Below are positions 42,554-51,883 of a stretch of DNA of 64,000 bases, piece by piece; the stretch's first letter is position 1; every line of letters starts with the position of its first letter. Where the stretch lies: assembly GCF_021654775.1 (NCBI RefSeq), contig NZ_AP025343.1:5423501-5487500 (forward strand), in the 5' to 3' direction. The position numbers were made by a program, and so were the translations under genes. The notes under the pieces were generated by a model. That model was not told the DNA's origin. It searched no databases and worked only from the letters and a program-made list of their open reading frames with translations. The DNA comes from Paenibacillus azoreducens. GTDB taxonomy: Bacteria > Bacillota > Bacilli > Paenibacillales > Paenibacillaceae.

Positions 42554-43515
42554 TAGGATGAGCCGTAAAATCGGGACAAATCGGCCGCCAGCTCCGCCAT
42601 GGCCTGCTTCAGCCGGAGCGGCTCCACGACTTGAACCTGCTTGCCGTAGGACAGCAGCACATGCGGCAGCCACTCGAGCATCACGGCTTCAGGCATTGCT
42701 ATGTTGAGAAATTCATTTTTCCGCTCGATGCGGCAGGCTTTCAGGAACCACAGACTGGCAACGGAGTCCAGCACGTCGCTTTCGCCGCGCAAACGGACGG
42801 CGGCCTCCCGTTCTTCGGGCCCGGCTCGCATAGCATCTTCTTCGATATATTGCCGGATGGAGAAGCTTTCGGGTTTAGCAAAGCGCTGCCCGGTTTCGAC
42901 CGCCGCTTTGATCCGGTCGGCACGAAAGATGCGGATTGACTGCCTTGCATGGCAATACGCGGCCAGATACCACCGGTTCGGACGGTAAAAAAGCCCGTAG
43001 GGGTCTATCCGCCGTTCCTCGCCGGAATCGCCGCTATGCTTGGCATACAACATGATCAGCGTCCGGTTGCCCGCAACGGCTTGTTCCAACGTCCGCAGCA
43101 TCTTCTGCAGTTCGGGTGAGGGCTCGGCATGCTCTGCCGCAAAACCGGCGGCATGGCGCCGCAAATCCTCCTGCTGGTAATCGTTCAAGCGCTGCTTGAT
43201 TTTGCCGAGCGCCCGTTCCAACGCATCCGCATAGGGATCTCCCGCCTGGCGAGCCAGCTCAACCCCGTGCGCCATCGCCTTCAACTCCGACAGGTCAAAA
43301 AACAGCGGCATGGCCAAAAACGAGTCCGGCAGGCTGAAGCCGCCGCCATGTCCCGCCTCGGAAATGACCGGAACCCCGCTTAAGCCAAGCACGTCAATAT
43401 AGCGGTAAACCGTCCGCACGCTGACCTCAAGTTCCCCGGCAATCTGTTCCGCCGTCATTTTCCCTTTCGTCCGCAGAAGCCACAAAACAGATAGAATATA
43501 GTCCAGCTTCGTCAT
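42553..43515 (-). CDS. HTH-WYL transcriptional regulator (YafY-like)
   Basis: 320 residues from ATG 43515 (MTKLDYILSVLWLLRTKGKM). N-terminal DeoR-type winged helix (TAEQIAGELEVSVRTVYRYIDVLGLSGVPV), helical linker, WYL domain (RTLIMLYAKHSGDSGEERRIDPYGLFYRPNRWYLAAYCHARQSIRIFRADRI) and a WCX C-terminal domain. WYL proteins sense nucleic acid or nucleotide-like ligands and act as repressors or activators. The start is one base after the stop of the adjacent acetyltransferase, so they are cotranscribed. Confidence 0.9.
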   Translation of the reverse strand: MTKLDYILSVLWLLRTKGKMTAEQIAGELEVSVRTVYRYIDVLGLSGVPVISEAGHGGGFSLPDSFLAMPLFFDLSELKAMAHGVELARQAGDPYADALERALGKIKQRLNDYQQEDLRRHAAGFAAEHAEPSPELQKMLRTLEQAVAGNRTLIMLYAKHSGDSGEERRIDPYGLFYRPNRWYLAAYCHARQSIRIFRADRIKAAVETGQRFAKPESFSIRQYIEEDAMRAGPEEREAAVRLRGESDVLDSVASLWFLKACRIERKNEFLNIAMPEAVMLEWLPHVLLSYGKQVQVVEPLRLKQAMAELAADLSRFYGSS

Positions 43516-43516
43516 A

Positions 43517-44050
43517 TCATCTCTTTTCCTCGCGGACCATGGAATAGACATACGTGTCCAGCGAAGCTCCAGCTTGTACCATGTAATTCCGCAAAACGCC
43601 TTCCTGCTGAAAACCAAGTTTGAGCAGCATCTGACTCGAAGCCGCATTTTCCTTAAAAACAACGGCGCCGATGCGGCCCAGATTCAATTCTTCAAATCCA
43701 TAGGCGATGACGCATCCCGCAGCCTCCGACGCATACCCGCTGCGCCAATGATCCGGATGGATTTCATACCCGATTTCCGCCCGTTGATGTTTAGGCGACC
43801 ATGCATTAAAACCGATCGTACCGATCAAACCCGAAGTTCCTTTCCGCTCGATTCCCCACCTCATTCCTCGTTTGTTCTGGTAGCTGTCCGCAAAAAAAAC
43901 GATAAGCTGCTCCGCCTGTTCACGATGCTCAAAAGCCTCCTGACCGTAATAACACATCGCATCCCGATTCGAGAAACAAGCGAATACGCTTTCTGCATCC
44001 TCTTTCGTAATTTCTCTTAAAATCAACCTTTCAGTTTCAAGTTGTGGAAA
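43517..44050 (-). CDS. RimJ/RimL-type acetyltransferase
   Basis: 177 residues from ATG 44050 (MFPQLETERLILREITKED), AAAGGATG upstream. GTIGFNAWSPKHQRAEIGYEIHPDHWRSGYASEAAGCVIAYGFEELNLGRIGAVVFKENAASSQMLLKLGF is the complete GNAT core of the RimJ/RimL group with the acetyl-CoA loop HWRSGYASE. These acetylate protein N-termini or small amines. Upstream of and coupled to the WYL regulator. Confidence 0.9.
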   Translation of the reverse strand, partial: FPQLETERLILREITKEDAESVFACFSNRDAMCYYGQEAFEHREQAEQLIVFFADSYQNKRGMRWGIERKGTSGLIGTIGFNAWSPKHQRAEIGYEIHPDHWRSGYASEAAGCVIAYGFEELNLGRIGAVVFKENAASSQMLLKLGFQQEGVLRNYMVQAGASLDTYVYSMVREEKR

Positions 44051-44239
44051 CATATCTTGCACATCCTTTAATGAAGGTGGTAACGCATATTATCGCTATG
44101 ATGCCATGAATTGGAAAAGTCTGCAATACTTTAAACAGCAATATCATAACGGTTTTCTTCATAATGGCCATGCATCCGTTCATACATATCTTGAGATTGG
44201 AAGCATATCTACCAGACATCTTTTAGGAGGGATGGATGA

Positions 44240-45409
44240 ATGAGAGACAACCCGGAGAATCCGGACGGCAATAAGCTGCCTATTCCCCAGCCCATCCGCA
44301 GCGACGGTGCGGGCGGCCCGGACTGGGGACCCCGCGATGTGTTACGAGACCTGGAAAATCCCGATATGTTCGTCCCGCCGGTTACCGATTCGGGATTGCT
44401 GCCGAATCTTAAGTTTTCTTTTTCCGATACGCATATGAAACTGGACCAAGGGGGCTGGTCGCGGGAGATTACGGAGCGCGAGCTGCCGGCTGCCAAAGCT
44501 CTCGCCGGCGTTAACATGTACTTGACTCCGGGCGGAGTACGCGAATTGCACTGGCATCAGCAAGCCGAGTGGGCCTATATGATCCGCGGCAGCGCGCGGG
44601 TGACGGCCGTTGACCAGAACGGATGCAATTTCATCGCCGACATCGACCCGGGCGATTTATGGTATTTCCCTGCCGGTCTGCCGCATTCCATTCAGGGGCT
44701 CGCGGAAGGCTGCGAATTTCTGCTCGTCTTCGATGACGGAAGCTTCTCCGAAATGAACACGCTCTCCATTTCAGATTGGTTTGCCCATACGCCCAAAGAC
44801 GTGCTTTCCGCCAATTTCGGTGTACCCGAAGATGCTTTCGCGCATCTGCCTGACGAACAGGTTTACATGTTCCAGGCGCCTGTACCCGGCTCCCTGGAAA
44901 GCCAACGCATCGACTCCCCATACGGAACGGTGCCGCTCAGTTTCAAACACCGGCTGCTGGCGCAAACGCCGCTTGTCACTCCGGGAGGGAGCGTGCGGGT
45001 CGTCGACTCCTCGAACTTCCCGATATCCAAAACGATCGCGGCCGCTCTGGTCGAAATCAAACCCGGCTGCATGCGGGAAATGCATTGGCATCCCAATCAG
45101 GATGAGTGGCAGTATTATTTGACGGGCCAGGGACGAATGACGGTTTTCGCCGGCAATGGTGCGGCGAGAACCTTCAACTACAGAGCGGGCGACGTAGGTT
45201 ACGTGCCATTTGCATATGGCCATTACATCCAGAATACCGGAACGGAAACCTTATGGTTTTTGGAAATGTTCCGCAGCGACCGCTTTGAAGACGTGTCCCT
45301 CAACCAGTGGATGGCTTTGACGCCAAGGGAACTTGTCAGCGAAAATCTTCATGTGGGTCCGGAGCTTCTTCATGCGCTGCGCAAAGAAAAATGGCCGGTT
45401 GTCAGATAA
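44240..45409 (+). CDS. oxdC: Oxalate decarboxylase, bicupin
   Basis: 389 residues aligning along their whole length with Bacillus OxdC. Both cupins have Mn-binding sets: [14 protein letters not shown] ... GLPHSI in the first and [15 protein letters not shown] ... YGHYIQN in the second. The active-site lid reads [13 protein letters not shown]; the Glu needed for decarboxylation (second residue of the SENST lid) is kept, while the following NS is MN. Predicted reaction: oxalate to formate and CO2, using O2 catalytically. GGAGGG lies eight bases before the ATG. No signal peptide. Stands alone; no formate or oxalate transporter adjoins it. Confidence 0.93.
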   Translation: MRDNPENPDGNKLPIPQPIRSDGAGGPDWGPRDVLRDLENPDMFVPPVTDSGLLPNLKFSFSDTHMKLDQGGWSREITERELPAAKALAGVNMYLTPGGVRELHWHQQAEWAYMIRGSARVTAVDQNGCNFIADIDPGDLWYFPAGLPHSIQGLAEGCEFLLVFDDGSFSEMNTLSISDWFAHTPKDVLSANFGVPEDAFAHLPDEQVYMFQAPVPGSLESQRIDSPYGTVPLSFKHRLLAQTPLVTPGGSVRVVDSSNFPISKTIAAALVEIKPGCMREMHWHPNQDEWQYYLTGQGRMTVFAGNGAARTFNYRAGDVGYVPFAYGHYIQNTGTETLWFLEMFRSDRFEDVSLNQWMALTPRELVSENLHVGPELLHALRKEKWPVVR

Positions 45410-45531
45410 ATGTCTAGCGGCGAACTTTCAACGAAAACGGACTGAGTTAAAGGAAATGACATGGGTACAGACTCGCAATCGATGGATGAAATTCGCACTC
45501 ATGACACAGGTGCTGATTCGCAAACAAATCT

Positions 45532-45554
45532 CTAACGGACACAGCAGCCGCTAT
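45532..45554 (-). repeat. 23-nt repeat, GTCC variant
   Basis: On the minus strand ATAGCGGC-N6-TGTCCGTTAG pattern. It is the left neighbour of the IS110-like element. Bases 45410-45670 contain no gene. Confidence 0.75.
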
Positions 45555-45670
45555 TGTGTGCAATTTCAACCATTATGATTTTATACGAAAAATAACTTCG
45601 CGCATTAAAGTGTGAAAGCGCGCCAAAGCAAAAAAAGGTTTCTGTTTGATTGAACTTCCAAAATATGGGT

Positions 45671-46902
45671 CTATGTTAGATTCAGCTCATGAATCTCAAC
45701 TTTATAGCCCATCTGGTTGATTTTACGAATCCAGTACTCAATAGTCTTCTCGCGTTTACCCAAATAGTCTGCACCCAGTTCCTCGTAAGGCACTTTGTCG
45801 CGAAGGACGACGTAGATCATGCGTAAGAGTAAATGTGAAACCGCCATAATGGCCTTTTGTTTGCCCATACGTTTGACCAGCCTGTAGTACACCGCAGCGA
45901 TCCGTGAGTCTTTCTTACGTATCGCTGCCCAACTACATTGGCAGAGAACCGATTTTAGCCCTCTACTTCCTCGTTGGTTCTTTTTTCTTTTTTTTTACCG
46001 TTACTTTCATGATTGGCTGGGCATACCCCGGCCCATGAAGAAACGTGCCCATCGGATGGAAATTGAGACATATCTGTACCCAATTCGGCCACGATGCTCG
46101 CCGCTGCATCATGGTTGATCCCAGGAATGGTGTCCAGCAATTCCATTTCCAAGTGATGAGGCGTAAGCAGAGAATCGATTTCCGCTTCCAGTTCCACAAT
46201 CTCCTTCTCGAGATACACAATATGCTCCAGATGTCTTCGGATCATATTACGGTGATGGATGCGTAATCGTCCATTCAACGACTCCATGAGTTTGGGGACC
46301 TTACGCTTTAGTGTCGACTTGACCATGTCTCGAACTTGCTTCTCATCGAGCACCTCGCCATTGACAATGGATTCAAGCAACGCTCGACCGGAAACCCCAA
46401 AAATGTCGCTCATAAAGGTGGTGAGTTTCAAATTCGCATCTTGCAAGATCTTGTGAACCCGGTTCTTCTCTTGGGTCACATTCTGGAGGAGCTTGCGCCG
46501 ATAACGAGTCAAGTCACGCAAATCGCGAATGTCTTTATGAGGTACAAAACTCTTCTCGATTAATCCGCTGCGATGCAACCGAGCGATCCATTCCGCATCG
46601 TTGTAGTCGGTCTTCCGGCCTGGAACATTCTTGATACGCGTTGGGTTGGCTAAGGTCAACTCACACGTGTCCTCCAAAACGTTCCATATGGGTTTCCAGT
46701 ACACGCCTGTGCTCTCCATAGCTACATGTGTGCATTCCCGAGCCAGAAGCCACTCTTGCAATTGCAGCAATTCTTTCGTGGTCGTCCCGAATGTTTGAAT
46801 TTCTTTCGATGGCTTTTTCTCCAGCGGACCGGAGAGCAAGCAGACTACGATGTTATCCTGATGAACATCTAGACCGGCACATCGTTCCAAAATTGCATCC
46901 AA
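45671..46902 (-). pseudogene. IS110 transposase (DEDD), split by a frame change at A9
   Basis: TTG start at 46902 with AAAGGAG eight bases upstream. GLDVHQDN, MESTGVYWKP and RKTDYNDAEWIARL are the DEDD (RuvC-like) residues; PGINHDAAASIVAELG and SSWAGVCPANHESNGK form the Transposase_20 part with its catalytic Ser. At 45988-45996 a run of nine A (minus strand) ends the first frame at 45955. The C-terminal 100 residues (KNQRGSRGLKS ... VKRMGKQKAIMAVSHLLLRM) continue in the -1 frame to 45671. It is either inactivated or expressed by slippage on the A-tract. Confidence 0.85.
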
Positions 46903-46919
46903 GAGGAACAACTCCTTTC

Positions 46920-47140
46920 GAGGTTTCAAGATTTGTACAGACAGATCATGCAACCTTGTACAAGATGACACTTTATACGCGTACTCGTAGTAACAATCGG
47001 CGATTCTCGTGGTTGCAATGGGTCCGATTCTAACACGGAGTGTGTCTCCAAAATATAACCGACCTCTGATCCATCTATCTTAAGTACCTCAAAAAGTGGG
47101 CAAGAACGCAAGTCCCATTTTTCATATATGGTGGTGACCG
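46920..47140 (-). ncRNA. Candidate bridge RNA region of the IS110 element
   Basis: IS110-group recombinases are known to be guided by a structured RNA made from the untranslated region before the gene. Here about 220 nt upstream of the transposase contain no ORF with a ribosome-binding site and several stems on the minus strand: TTGTACA/TGTACAA, TCGG/CCGA, and AAAAA-GGG/CCC-TTTTT. Guide loops were not identified. Confidence 0.4.
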
Positions 47141-47157
47141 TCAGGCCATGTTTGATT

Positions 47158-47360
47158 CTAACGGACACAGCTGCAGTTATTTAGAGAAAAAGCTCGCTTT
47201 TGATGATGTTTATGGGCAGTTAAGCGCTGTGGTGTCCGTTACATTTTTAAAATAGCTGTTTTTAGCCATTTAGCGGTCGTGGTGTCCGTTAGAAGCCACT
47301 TGATCTCACGGTCACCACCAACGAGAAAATGTTATGGGTTTTGTCTCACAAACGCAAAAT
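47158..47360. repeat. Three 23-nt repeats (GTCC variant) and the 75-nt repeat
   Basis: Copies at 47158-47180 (minus), 47220-47242 and 47270-47292 (plus) end in TGTCCGTTA(G/C). From 47288 follows the sequence shared with 34165-34245 (TCACCACCAACGA, ATGTTATGGGT). The remaining bases to 47479 hold no gene. Confidence 0.8.
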
Positions 47361-47479
47361 CAGTATAAAAATAGTTGAGATTACTTTCGAGGGCAGATTC
47401 GCCCAACACCAAAAACACATTCCATAGCGTACACGTTACAAATGTTTTCTTGCGATATCAGGATGCGGTTCCCGAAAGA

Positions 47480-47519
47480 TTAACAACCACCGCCACATTA
47501 AAGTGACGATGGTTGTTAA
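47480..47519 (-). terminator. Hairpin downstream of the MATE gene
   Basis: TTAACAACCA/TGGTTGTTAA perfect 10-bp stem with inner CACT/AGTG pairing, 43 bases after the MATE stop. Confidence 0.65.
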
Positions 47520-47562
47520 TGTTGGAGATTCGGCAATTGGCGGGTTACGGTTACGACCGGGG

Positions 47563-48924
47563 TCATAACGGGATCTCCCCGCTGACAACCGAGTACCTGA
47601 CATTCCTCCACTTCTGCGAACGCCAGCGCAGGATCATCACCGCGCCGCGCAGCCATTCATCCGCGATAAACGCGAGCCATATGCCCGGAATGCCAAGTTG
47701 GCATACGATCCCAAACAGATAAGCAAGCGGAATGCTGATGCCCCACATGGAGACAAGTCCGGCATACACCGGGAATCTGACGTCGCCGGCGGCATTGAGT
47801 GCGCTGATGACAATCACATTACAGGCCCGGGCTGCTTCAAGGACAAGCGACAGCAGGAGCAGGGTCCGGCCAAGGCGGATCACTTCCGGATCGGAAGTAA
47901 ACAAACCGAGCAGCGGCTTGGAAAAGATGACGAGCAGGCATCCGGCTCCAAATGCAATCAGCAGCCCGATCCGCAAATGGCGGTAACAAACGCGGTATGC
48001 TTCATCCTGTCTTTGCGCGCCAATCAAACGTCCGATCAGAATAGATGTCGCCTGTCCGATGGAAATCGAGAAAAGAAACACGAACATCGTTATATTCTGC
48101 GTATAAATTTTGGTCGTCAGCGCGGAGGTTCCGAGCATCGAAACAAAATAGGTGATAAAAATTTGCGAAACATTATACGAAATATTCTCGCCTGCCGAAG
48201 GTATGCCAATGCGCAGCATCTCTTTGACAACTTTGCTGGGCATCCTGATGACATCACGGACGGAGAACGGATACCGCATCATTTTGACTAGCAAAATGAC
48301 GGCGATGGCAACCCCGATCAACCGGCTGACGTCCGTGGCGATGGCCACTCCCTGGACCCCAAGCACCGGCATGCCAAACGGACCGTACAGAAACAAATAA
48401 TTGCCGGCTATATTCAAGAAAATGACCGTAAAGGTCAGCAGCAGCATTTGTTTCACGTAACCATGCATTCGCAAAATCGTATCGGCCGTGACGATAAAAG
48501 CGGAGGCAAAAGAAAACATCCCCGTCCAAACCAGAAAAGAGACCCCGTCGGACATCAGCTCGGGCGGCAGCTTGAGCAAATGCAGGAGCGGTTTCGCAAA
48601 AACGACCAAACCGATGCTCACCAAAATGCCCATGACAAGATTCAGCCCGATCGAAATCGAAGCGATTTTCGCCGCCTCCCGGTCCTTGCCGGCTCCGAGC
48701 AGTTGAGAGATCAGAATGCCAAGACCAACCGTCACAAATCCGAACAGAAAATGAGACGATGTCATGATTTGATTGGCCACGCCTACCGCGGCAACCGCCC
48801 GGTCTGAATATTTGCCGAGCATCAGCGTGTCTATATTCAAAATAACGGTCTGCAAAAACTGCTCCAGAAAGATGGGCCAGGTCAGTCCCAATAATGTAAA
48901 AGCTTGTTCTTGTTGTTTTTTCAT
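47563..48924 (-). CDS. MATE-family multidrug/Na+ antiporter
   Basis: 453 residues with twelve hydrophobic helices arranged as two similar halves. The first half opens LTWPIFLEQFLQTVILNIDTLMLGKYSD with the conserved MATE P/Q and D residues; the second has GIPSAGENISYNVSQIFITYFVSMLGTSALTTKIYTQNI. Members export cationic drugs in exchange for H+ or Na+. AAAGGCGGG precedes the ATG. No regulator adjoins it; substrate unknown. Confidence 0.92.
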   Translation of the reverse strand: MKKQQEQAFTLLGLTWPIFLEQFLQTVILNIDTLMLGKYSDRAVAAVGVANQIMTSSHFLFGFVTVGLGILISQLLGAGKDREAAKIASISIGLNLVMGILVSIGLVVFAKPLLHLLKLPPELMSDGVSFLVWTGMFSFASAFIVTADTILRMHGYVKQMLLLTFTVIFLNIAGNYLFLYGPFGMPVLGVQGVAIATDVSRLIGVAIAVILLVKMMRYPFSVRDVIRMPSKVVKEMLRIGIPSAGENISYNVSQIFITYFVSMLGTSALTTKIYTQNITMFVFLFSISIGQATSILIGRLIGAQRQDEAYRVCYRHLRIGLLIAFGAGCLLVIFSKPLLGLFTSDPEVIRLGRTLLLLSLVLEAARACNVIVISALNAAGDVRFPVYAGLVSMWGISIPLAYLFGIVCQLGIPGIWLAFIADEWLRGAVMILRWRSQKWRNVRYSVVSGEIPL

Positions 48925-49105
48925 ACAGCCCGCCTTTAGTTTAGAAAAACCCTCAGTTAAAAAGACTCAATAGATTAGTTTTGACATGGCGCAAGGCGGC
49001 CGTTACGGTTACGGATCGTTCTAATGGTCGCTGGCGCTTCGAAAGAATCGATTCCGTCCCCTCCGCTACCTGCGCTTCTTGTTATGTGCTAATTATAAGG
49101 AGCCT

Positions 49106-50128
49106 TCATGTTTCGATGCTGCGGCAGCTGCCTTGTTCCAACAGTTCATGGCTCAGGACGATTGTTTTCATTTTGCCCTTACTCTTTGCAACTCCTTGCT
49201 CCTCGATCATTTCCAACAGCAAATCGACGGTACACTCGCTGATCCGGTCCACCGGCTGCTTGATCGTCGTCAATCTCGGCCGCATGATTTCGGCAATTTG
49301 GCTGCCGTCAAAGCCGATCACGGATATATCTCCGGGTACATGCAGACCATGGTCCTGGATGCAATTTACGGCGCCTGCCGCCATATCGTCGCTCGCCGCA
49401 AAGACGGCGGAGAACCTTCCCTGCGCTTCCCTAAGCAGCTCGGCCATCAACCGGTATCCGCTGGCAAGTTTATAGTCGCCATGGCGGATCAAGGCTTCTT
49501 CAATCATTATCCCGTGATCCCTGCATGCGGCCGCATACCCCTCAATCCGCCTCAGGCCTGCGCATACATCCCTTTTGTCCCCCGCAATCATCGCAATCTC
49601 CCGGTGTCCTTGAGCGATCAAGTAGGAGGTTGCGTCGTATCCCGCCTGAAAGTCGTCTATGATGACGGTGGGCAAATTCATGCCAAAATCGGCGTGAACC
49701 ACAACCGGGATTTGCGTTTTGTTCAGGAAAAGGCGGATATCCTCATTTAATTTTTCATGCATCAACACAATGCCGTCAACGCGCATTTCCTGATAAATAT
49801 TCAAATATTTCACAACCTTGTCGGTATCCTCAACGATGTTGGAAACCAGCAGGTTGTAGCCTCTCCGCCCGGCAATTTCCTCAATTAGGCTCAGAATCAT
49901 CGCCTGAAAATTGGACGTGATATCCGGAATAATGACGCCGATGAGGTTGGTCTTATTCCGTTTCAGACTTTTGGCGATCAAGCTCGGCGAATAATTCAGC
50001 TCTTCAATCGCCCGGCGTACCTTCTTTTCCAGCTTTTCGCTGACATGGTCGCCATTGTTCAGCACGCGGGAGACGCTGGTAACGGAAACGCCAGCAGCAC
50101 GCGCCACGTCTTTGATTTTTACACTCAT
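49106..50128 (-). CDS. LacI-family regulator of the ABC/phosphodiesterase operon
   Basis: 340 residues: helix-turn-helix VKIKDVARAAGVSVTSVSRVLNN with hinge SPSLIAKSLKR, then the sugar-binding-like domain (NLIGVIIPDITSNFQAM ... VDGIVLMHEKLNEDIR ... ISVIGFDGSQIAEIMRPRLTTIKQP). It is the last gene of an eight-gene operon, 38 bases behind the GDPD-like gene. Two identical LacI-type palindromes lie before the first gene, so feedback control of its own operon is expected. Effector unknown. Confidence 0.9.
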   Translation of the reverse strand: MSVKIKDVARAAGVSVTSVSRVLNNGDHVSEKLEKKVRRAIEELNYSPSLIAKSLKRNKTNLIGVIIPDITSNFQAMILSLIEEIAGRRGYNLLVSNIVEDTDKVVKYLNIYQEMRVDGIVLMHEKLNEDIRLFLNKTQIPVVVHADFGMNLPTVIIDDFQAGYDATSYLIAQGHREIAMIAGDKRDVCAGLRRIEGYAAACRDHGIMIEEALIRHGDYKLASGYRLMAELLREAQGRFSAVFAASDDMAAGAVNCIQDHGLHVPGDISVIGFDGSQIAEIMRPRLTTIKQPVDRISECTVDLLLEMIEEQGVAKSKGKMKTIVLSHELLEQGSCRSIET

Positions 50129-50165
50129 ACATCAACTTCCCCATCCGCCAAAAAAATCTTTACTT

Positions 50166-50876
50166 TTAATCTATAATCAGTTGCTTTCGTATTGCAGCCG
50201 CTCCAGACACATCAAGCACGGACACGGCATTCACGCCCATATCGGCGAACATTTTGAAGCATGTAATGTCATGCAGCGTATAGATCCACACCCGAAGCCC
50301 ATATTCGTGGGCGATCCGAACTAGGGAACCGCGGCAGGAGGGAAAGTCCACGTTGATCCCCGCACAGCCCGCCTGCTTCACCCGCGTGCAAATTTCTTCG
50401 ATGGCCGCCTCATATACGGCAGACCCTAGTTTGCTTAATTTCTCGGGAGTATTCCACATCACTCTGGAATGAAATGGCGAATTTAAAACCCGGTCCGTTG
50501 CCCCGGTAAAATAGATCTGCTCCCGCATGTCCATGGATTCGAGAAGTTTCAGCGCAGGCAGGGCGGCTGCATCATTTTTAAGATCCAGGTTAAAAGATAC
50601 CGCCGTCCCTTTAAATCGGATGAGCACGTCCTCCAGTTTTACAAGGCTTCTTCCCGCCTCAAATTTCAATGGATTATCCTGCTTCAACTCTTCAAAGGTA
50701 CAGGACGAAAATGCCGGGTGATCGTCATGATGCAGCACGCAAACGCCGTCTTTCGTTGCCTGAACATCGACTTCCAGCACCTCGGCGCCCGCATCCTTTC
50801 CGGCCAAACAGGATTCCAGCGTATTGTCCGGAGTGCCTTCGCAGCCGGTATGCGCTATGATCAACGGTACATTCAT
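50166..50876 (-). CDS. Glycerophosphodiester phosphodiesterase family protein
   Basis: 236 residues with the GDPD barrel: IIAHTGCEGTPDNTLES, GAEVLEVDVQATKDGVCVLHHDDHP (metal ligands Glu/Asp and catalytic His), and YTLHDITCFKMFADMGVNAV at the end. The usual N-terminal HRG is HTG here, so the phosphate-contacting Arg is lost; catalysis of the standard substrate may be changed. No signal peptide, so it works in the cytoplasm. ATG overlaps the PHP gene stop (ATGA). Confidence 0.85.
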   Translation of the reverse strand: MNVPLIIAHTGCEGTPDNTLESCLAGKDAGAEVLEVDVQATKDGVCVLHHDDHPAFSSCTFEELKQDNPLKFEAGRSLVKLEDVLIRFKGTAVSFNLDLKNDAAALPALKLLESMDMREQIYFTGATDRVLNSPFHSRVMWNTPEKLSKLGSAVYEAAIEEICTRVKQAGCAGINVDFPSCRGSLVRIAHEYGLRVWIYTLHDITCFKMFADMGVNAVSVLDVSGAAAIRKQLIID

Positions 50877-51883
50877 GAGGCAGCCCCCTCAAAATAAATG
50901 GGATTGGTAAAGGCAAGCGTCGTCAAAGCTCCATTCAGCATGCCGGACAGCCGGATTCGCATCCACTTGAGGCCTTCGGGGCTGAAGGAATATCGAATTT
51001 CGTCCGTCCCTTCATTCACCGGCCGGCGCAGCATTTCTCCGGCATTCGTTTCAATGATGATGATCCGTCCCGGGTCGTTCGAACCCGTTTGGCTGCCCGG
51101 ATGCGCGGATGGAATCACCTGCAGCTTCAGCTCACAGCTTGCTTCTGCTCCGGCGCTTTTTACGTCAATGACCTCCCCCAATCCGTACCGGTCTTCGCCA
51201 CACGTAATCTGCAGCTCGAGAAGAGATCCCATGCTCACGCAGATCCGGCCGGAGCGAATCGCGTCTACCACGTCCTCCGTGCCGGGCAGCCCGTTTTCAT
51301 GTTTCAATCCAAGGTAAGTAAACGCCGGAGGGTCATCTTCATCGGAAGTACGGTGCCAGTCGCGTCCCGCCGTCCCCGAAATCCGGTACCCCTCATTGAG
51401 CAGGCGGGTCCAGGTTTCGAACGCCGGTGCGTTATGGTTCCGCATCGGCGGCAACGTTTCATGCCATACCTCCATATAGTCGATCTGGTTCCAATCCTGA
51501 ACGGCATACTCCCAATGGCAGCCAGTGCAGATCGGGCTCCCTAAACTGAACGGATGCGCGATTCCCACAATGCCTCCCTGCTCATGCACTCTGTCGATCC
51601 CTTTATGGATATCCGTTGGCCCCAAGTCGCGCCATTCGGAATAAGGAACGCCGAGGGTCAGCATATGACCGTAGAAAGTCGTCCACTCCAGTCCGGGGAT
51701 CACGGCGATGCCCGTTTCTTCCGTGACCGAAGCCGCATCGACCATTCCCGACGTGGTGTTATGATCGGTCAGGGCAATGCCGCTTAGCCCAAGTTCCTTG
51801 GCTTTTCTGCACATTTCGAGCAGCGTATGCGTGCCATCGCTGTGCGGCGTATGGGTATGCAGTTCAAACGGAAGCCATTTCAT
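50873..51883 (-). CDS. PHP-domain metal-dependent phosphoesterase (CehA/McbA-like)
   Basis: 336 residues beginning with the PHP motif ELHTHTPHSDGTHTLLEM (HxH metal ligands), then ALTDHNT, VIPGLEWTTFYGHMLTLG, GIAHPFS and AGRDWHR, the remaining ligand motifs. A C-terminal beta domain of about 110 residues follows. PHP enzymes hydrolyse phosphoesters; CehA/McbA relatives also hydrolyse carbamates and sugar phosphodiesters. The start overlaps the preceding 160-aa gene by 20 bases. Together with the GDPD-like gene and importer it points to uptake and breakdown of a phosphodiester (inference). Confidence 0.85.
   Translation of the reverse strand: MKWLPFELHTHTPHSDGTHTLLEMCRKAKELGLSGIALTDHNTTSGMVDAASVTEETGIAVIPGLEWTTFYGHMLTLGVPYSEWRDLGPTDIHKGIDRVHEQGGIVGIAHPFSLGSPICTGCHWEYAVQDWNQIDYMEVWHETLPPMRNHNAPAFETWTRLLNEGYRISGTAGRDWHRTSDEDDPPAFTYLGLKHENGLPGTEDVVDAIRSGRICVSMGSLLELQITCGEDRYGLGEVIDVKSAGAEASCELKLQVIPSAHPGSQTGSNDPGRIIIIETNAGEMLRRPVNEGTDEIRYSFSPEGLKWMRIRLSGMLNGALTTLAFTNPIYFEGAAS

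Larger units (their letters stand above)
45656..47157 (-). mobile_element. IS110-family insertion sequence, boundaries approximate
   Basis: About 1.5 kb carrying one DEDD transposase gene with a roughly 250-nt untranslated 5' region. No terminal inverted repeats are visible, as is usual for IS110 elements. Copies of the 23-nt repeat flank it on both sides (45532-45554 and 47158-47180), suggesting insertion into or beside such a repeat. Confidence 0.75.

Noticed and set aside
45532..47180. Target-site duplication of the IS element
   Set aside because: The similar sequences on both sides are 23-nt dispersed repeats with different centres, not identical short duplications; IS110 elements generally make none.
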